In this document: positions 60,404-64,000 of the stretch, one piece after another
How positions within the stretch are numbered: position 1 is the first letter of the stretch
Layout of the letters: every line of letters begins with the position of its first letter
Source of the DNA: Rhynchopus euleeides
Lineage: Eukaryota; Euglenozoa; Diplonemea; Diplonemida; Diplonemidae
DNA: 64,000 bases
Direction of reading: 5' to 3'
NCBI GenBank assembly: GCA_963210315.1
Contig: OY723285.1
Coordinates: 1,426,001 to 1,490,000 of the forward strand
Position numbers and translations under genes: made by a program
The notes under the pieces: model-generated
What the model was told of the DNA's origin: nothing
Database searches by the model: none
The model's input: the letters and a program-made list of their open reading frames with translations, nothing else

Positions 60404-61474
60404 ATGCCTGAGAAGGACAGGAAGATCAGCAAAAAGCGGAAGGCTGCCGCTGCGGATGGCGTTGTGAAGAGGGCAAAGAAGCCGAGTGCGAACCCCGCAG
60501 CGGTTGAGGCATCGCAGATCTCGCAGCAGAGGCGGGATGGCTCCGACGCACTGGCGCTTGCGAAGACCCCTGTTGCAACACCGGCACCTCAGCCCACCAT
60601 CGACAAGGCCCTGTGGGCGACGCAGGGGAAGCCGCAGGTTGTGTTCATCCTGGAGAGCGCCGGCATTGCCGTGACCGACCTTGGGAGGCGGAAAAACCAG
60701 GTCCTGCAGCACGACAAGGATGGGTCGTTCCTCGACGCAAAACAGCAGCCGACGTGGCTGTTCCGGCCAGACATCGTGCACCAGATGCTGCTGGCGATCT
60801 TCGACATGCCGCTGTGCAAGGAGGGCCACGTGAAGGTGTACATCAACACCATTAAGCAGAAGGCCATCGAGGTGTCTAGCACCACGCGTATCCCGCGGAC
60901 CTTCAAGCGGTTCTGCGGTCTCGTGTCGCAGCTCATCGACCAGGGCAAGGTGGTCAACCCCGAGACAGATCAGCCTCTCTTCCGCGTGCTGAACTACCCT
61001 GTGCGGCAGAACGTCCCGGAGAACGCCCCCGTGTATGGTCTCTGCTGCTCTGAGGTGGTGGACCCTGTGAACGCCTACTCCTTTGTGAAGGGGCTTCCCA
61101 CGGCACGGAAGGGGCAGCCGGCCGGGTACTTCGTCATCCCTTGCAGGGACAATGCAGCGTGGCCCGACGATGATGAGGGCTTCGGCAACTATGTGACACA
61201 GAAGCTGTGCATCACCCAGTACGAGGTATGTGGCCCATGGGTTGGAGATGCATCGGGGGGTGGGGGCGTTGGTGTCGGGGATTCTGTTGCCGTGTGCCGC
61301 TGCTGGGCCTTCGCCACCCGGCAGCTTTTTCTGAACCAACTCCCGCGCCACCTTGTTGCCCATGCTTCCACATGCGATTCCCCACCACCCACCCCACCCC
61401 CCCCTCCACAGACATCGCCCGTGACCCTCATCCACAAGCTCAGCAACGCTTTCGAGCGGCACTGGCAGGTTTGA
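60404..61474 (+). CDS. EMG1: EMG1/NEP1 18S rRNA pseudouridine N1-methyltransferase, one intron
   Basis: Exons 60404-61225 and 61412-61474 give 294 residues. EMG1 is a SPOUT-class methyltransferase that N1-methylates a pseudouridine in small-subunit rRNA and is needed for 40S biogenesis in the nucleolus. Visible hallmarks are VVFILESAGI at the start of the fold, RPDIVHQMLLAIFDMPL, VYINTIKQKAIEV, RIPRTFKRFCGLVSQL and VLNYPVRQNVP. Removing the 186-nt GTATGT...CCACAG intron joins ITQYE to TSPVTLIHKLSNAFERHW, restoring the family's C-terminal helix. The N-terminal ~55 residues are basic (RKISKKRK, VVKRAKKP), suiting nuclear localisation. The intron is a multiple of three with no stop, so unspliced RNA would also read through. 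Confidence 0.94.
   Translation: MPEKDRKISKKRKAAAADGVVKRAKKPSANPAAVEASQISQQRRDGSDALALAKTPVATPAPQPTIDKALWATQGKPQVVFILESAGIAVTDLGRRKNQVLQHDKDGSFLDAKQQPTWLFRPDIVHQMLLAIFDMPLCKEGHVKVYINTIKQKAIEVSSTTRIPRTFKRFCGLVSQLIDQGKVVNPETDQPLFRVLNYPVRQNVPENAPVYGLCCSEVVDPVNAYSFVKGLPTARKGQPAGYFVIPCRDNAAWPDDDEGFGNYVTQKLCITQYEVCGPWVGDASGGGGVGVGDSVAVCRCWAFATRQLFLNQLPRHLVAHASTCDSPPPTPPPPPQTSPVTLIHKLSNAFERHWQV
61226..61411 (+). other. Spliceosomal intron of EMG1
   Basis: GTATGT donor, CCCCTCCACAG acceptor, 186 nt, phase 0, stop-free in the exon frame. It interrupts the protein between conserved beta-strand and C-terminal helix, where the family has no insert. Confidence 0.88.
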
Positions 61475-62085
61475 GGAGCCCCTTGTCGCCAGCGCATCGA
61501 TCCCCTCGCTACATGACCGCACCCCACTTTCTTGCCTCTGCACACACTGCGCGAGAACCCGGTGCGGGGCGATGGCAGGACCGTCAGACTCAGCTCAGAC
61601 TCTGGCCGCCTCTGAAACCGGGCGCCTCCCTCCACCCTCCTGTTTGCTGGCGCGCTTTTCTGGCCTTCCCTCTGCGACCGCCGCCACATCTCAGCCATCA
61701 TGGCAAGGCCGCGGGTGGCGTGGCAACCCGCCCTCCCCCCCCATTCGGTTTCCAGGGAACCAGCGTTTCCTGTTTTCTTCGGGGTACAACCGGGCATCCT
61801 ATACAGCCTCTGTGTCTGTTGGAGGCTTGCTTCGCCTTTCGTGGTTGGGGGTGGGGGGGGTTGGTGTCGGGCAAACACTCCCTACTCACTCACCCACCCC
61901 ACCCCCATGTCGCTGGATATCACAGCCACGCCATGCGTTTCTGTGAGATAATTCTTTTCGAGGTGTGTGACGCTGTGTGTGTACACAACCCTTCTTTCGT
62001 CCCGGTTTTCAAGCCGCACTTCTTTGTGGCGTAACTGCGACTGGGCGTGGTCCTCCAGACCACGCCATTATATTTCGCCAGCTAA

Positions 62086-62199
62086 GGGGGTCTTCGCTAC
62101 GGAGTGACCGTCAGTATAGTAGCATTTTGGTGAATTCCCTGTTGAATTGGCTGAAAACTGACGGAGATTGACGGAGGATAACGGCCAGCGAAGACCCCC
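62086..62199. mobile_element. MITE, GGGGGTCTTCGCTA family, complete
   Basis: Termini GGGGGTCTTCGCTACGGAG and CCAGCGAAGACCCCC, flanked on both sides by TAA (3-bp target duplication). The interior (CCCTGTTGAATTGGCTGAAA, ACTGACGGAGATTGACGG) matches the 10092 and 18557 copies. Confidence 0.85.
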
Positions 62200-62912
62200 T
62201 AAGAAGGCACCCAATACAATGCCCCTCACGCCCCCCTCGCCCACCCCCCTGCAGGCGACATTGCTGGAGGGTGCAGGGCCTTCACTTTCGACTATCATGC
62301 CCGCCCCCCGCCCCCCCTGCACACCCTGTTGCGGCGAATGGGTGGGATGAGAGGGGGGGGGGAGAAGGGGTTGGGAAGGAGTGACGGTGGAGAGGGTGGA
62401 GCAGCTGGAACAAGGCAAAAAAAGAGAGAGAGAGAGACGAGTGTCGATGATCAAAATATCCATTATCAAATCCGAGCGATGCGTCGGTGGTTGTCAGGTT
62501 GTGGGGAGGTGGGGGGGGGGGGTGGGGAAGACGAAGGGCAGCGTGCCCGGTGCCATTTGATGGACGGTGCCATCTGAGATGAGTCGCTCGCAGAAACGGT
62601 CTGGAGGGGGACTGGGTGCGGGGTGCTGTGTGCTCAGAACGGACGCTCCCCACCCCACCACCCATCCTCCCTCTTTTAGTCACCTACATCATCATCATCA
62701 GCATAATGCCACATCACAGGTTAGGTGAGCACAGTTCAAGCCTCCGAGACCTAGCGCTGGAGGAAAAAAAACCCCCTGCCCCCCCCGCCCCCCACTCCAG
62801 GTAAGCCATGCCAGGGACGCGGTAGCCGTTCACAGGCAGATATTATAACACAGCTCCCCCACACCACCCCACGCCCCTCCCCCCTTATCATACCCCTCCC
62901 CCTTCCCCCCTG

Positions 62913-63075
62913 CTCTGGTGTGGTGACTAACATTGCGAGAAGGTGCTGGGAGACTTGCTTTTCCATTCACTCTCGACGATCAAAACCCCCCCCCCCCCCA
63001 GCTCTATTCCCTATTGCGAGAAGGTGCTCTGGGAGACTGTCTTGTCTTTGCGTTTCACTCTCGACGATCAAAACC
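62913..63075 (+). repeat. Shared upstream module, copy 3, itself partly duplicated
   Basis: TCTGGTGTGGTGACTAACATT then GCGAGAAGGTGCTGGGAGAC and TTCACTCTCGACGATCAAAA (62913-62990), followed by a second partial unit at 63013-63075 with TTGCGAGAAGGTGCTCTGGG and the same TTCACTCTCGACGATCAAAA. It lies 190-350 bp before the dUTPase ATG. Confidence 0.6.
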
Positions 63076-63266
63076 CCCCAACCCCTCCGATCGCGCCCAT
63101 GCCCCCGGCATTACGAGCAGCCACCCGGCTTTCCCTGCCTGTCGCCCGGAGGTGTATCCCACAGCCCAGCCCATCCACACCACCCCTGTGCTCTCCCCCT
63201 GATGGGTGCCACATTCCTTTGCCGCCTGACAGATTACCACCGGGGGTGTCGTTGAGTATTCACACC

Positions 63267-63965
63267 ATGGAGGCCCCTCGTAAGGTTGCGCGTCTCGGAG
63301 TGACGGAGGAGTGCCTGTCGAAGCTGTCGTGCCTGCAGAGCGGCCTGAACAAGCGCATCAGCGCCAACTGGATGGAGGAGAGGAACCCGGATGACTGGGG
63401 CCTCGCCGTCACGCTGGAGTGCGCGGAGCTGATCGACAGCTACCCCTGGAAGTGGTGGAAGAATGTGAAGGGGAAGGTGGACATCAACAACGTGAAGATC
63501 GAGCTGGTCGACATCCTGCACTTCACCCTGTCGGGGCAGATGATGGTGGGCAGCAAGGAGCAGAACCCCGAGAGCCAGATCACGCGCCCCCTGTCGGACA
63601 CGCAGAACGCCATCAAGACGTTCCGCCACTTCATCCACCTGACCCACACGCACTCCTTCGCGACGATCACGCGTCTGACTGTGGAGGCAGCTGACAACCT
63701 CGACTTCAACATCGTGTCGTACTACGTTGCCAAGCACACCCTGAACTACATCCGCCAGCTGGGTGGGTATAAGGATGGCACGTATGTCAAGACCAACAAG
63801 GGCGTGGAGGACAACGAGCTGCTGCACCAGTGCATCGAGGGTATCACCCTGGAGAACATCTCGAAGAACTTCGAGGAGGTGGCCAACAGCATCATGTGCA
63901 AGGTGTACGATGTTTTCCAGGTTGACAAGGAGCCCCGGAAGACCGTCGCCGACTGGATGGCGTGA
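63267..63965 (+). CDS. Dimeric all-alpha dUTP/dUDP nucleotidohydrolase (kinetoplastid-type dUTPase)
   Basis: A 232-residue protein that hydrolyses dUTP (and usually dUDP) to dUMP, keeping uracil out of DNA and feeding thymidylate synthesis. It belongs to the dimeric dUTPase/MazG-like all-alpha superfamily, unrelated to the common trimeric dUTPase. Metal-binding ExxE is at E51/E54 (ECAELIDS) and ExxD at E79/D82 (KIELVDILHF). YYVAKHTLNYIRQLGGYKDG and KGVEDNELL supply the later nucleotide-binding helices and loop. It has no obvious targeting peptide. The start was chosen at the ATG in CACACCATGG; an open frame extends upstream but is pyrimidine-rich and repeat-derived. The complete stop is within the window (TGA 63963-63965). 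Confidence 0.95.
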   Translation: MEAPRKVARLGVTEECLSKLSCLQSGLNKRISANWMEERNPDDWGLAVTLECAELIDSYPWKWWKNVKGKVDINNVKIELVDILHFTLSGQMMVGSKEQNPESQITRPLSDTQNAIKTFRHFIHLTHTHSFATITRLTVEAADNLDFNIVSYYVAKHTLNYIRQLGGYKDGTYVKTNKGVEDNELLHQCIEGITLENISKNFEEVANSIMCKVYDVFQVDKEPRKTVADWMA

Positions 63966-64000
63966 GCTTCGCTGGAGGCACGCAGAAGAACTTCTCGCAA

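Larger units (their letters stand above)
61475..63266. other. Spacer between EMG1 and dUTPase
   Basis: No gene seen. It holds a complete MITE at 62086-62199 and a duplicated upstream module at 62913-63075. G/C homopolymers and AGAGAG tracts fill the rest. Confidence 0.45.

Noticed and set aside
62943-63266. N-terminal extension of the dUTPase by 108 codons
   Set aside because: The upstream part is made of the duplicated upstream module and poly-C, is Pro/Ser-rich, and the protein family starts near the chosen ATG.

Overview
The window looks like nuclear DNA of a free-living flagellate of the Euglenozoa, most likely a diplonemid-like organism. Three observations support this. A three-domain NADH-dependent fumarate reductase of the kinetoplastid type (ApbE + flavoprotein + cytochrome-b5-reductase-like) is present. 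So is an all-alpha dimeric dUTPase of the kind trypanosomatids use. All nine recognisable cellular genes lie on the + strand, several with a pyrimidine tract and AG just upstream of the ATG, as expected for spliced-leader trans-splicing. Unlike typical kinetoplastids, two genes carry conventional GT-AG introns, and intergenic DNA is long, GC-rich and full of G/C homopolymers and mobile elements. The organism call is inference; no rRNA or recognisable spliced-leader gene is present to confirm it.

Layout. 0.4-2.2 kb: TMEM214-like membrane protein. 2.4-3.1 kb: AT-rich 695-bp palindrome. 5.1-5.9 kb: acyl-protein thioesterase. 6.3-9.8 kb: fumarate reductase. 9.8-19 kb: gene-free, with MITEs, a 1.2-kb inverted-repeat element and a 2.35-kb TIR element with a 6-bp target duplication. 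19.0-20.1 kb: membrane-anchored cyclophilin with an intron and a DHA-repeat linker. 20.1-28.6 kb: repeat-rich, with ~0.2-0.4-kb repeats interrupted by a proline-rich ORF, GC hairpin repeats and MITEs. 28.6-29.3 kb: atypical Rab GTPase. 30.6-33.7 kb: ~3-kb element with ~280-bp terminal inverted repeats and its own minus-strand ORFs. 33.9-43.9 kb: a 3319-residue four-domain voltage-gated cation channel. 43.9-57.4 kb: gene-poor, with two identical copies of a likely structured RNA, a 42-bp minisatellite, a 333-bp direct repeat and a ~590-bp near-perfect hairpin. 57.4-58.7 kb: WD40 protein. 60.4-61.5 kb: EMG1/NEP1 rRNA methyltransferase with one intron. 63.3-64.0 kb: dimeric dUTPase.

The cellular genes do not form one pathway (protein depalmitoylation, redox metabolism, protein folding, vesicle traffic, excitability, ribosome biogenesis, nucleotide hygiene). 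Their shared orientation is what matters: it suggests one polycistronic, trans-spliced transcription unit in which minus-strand ORFs occur only inside mobile DNA.
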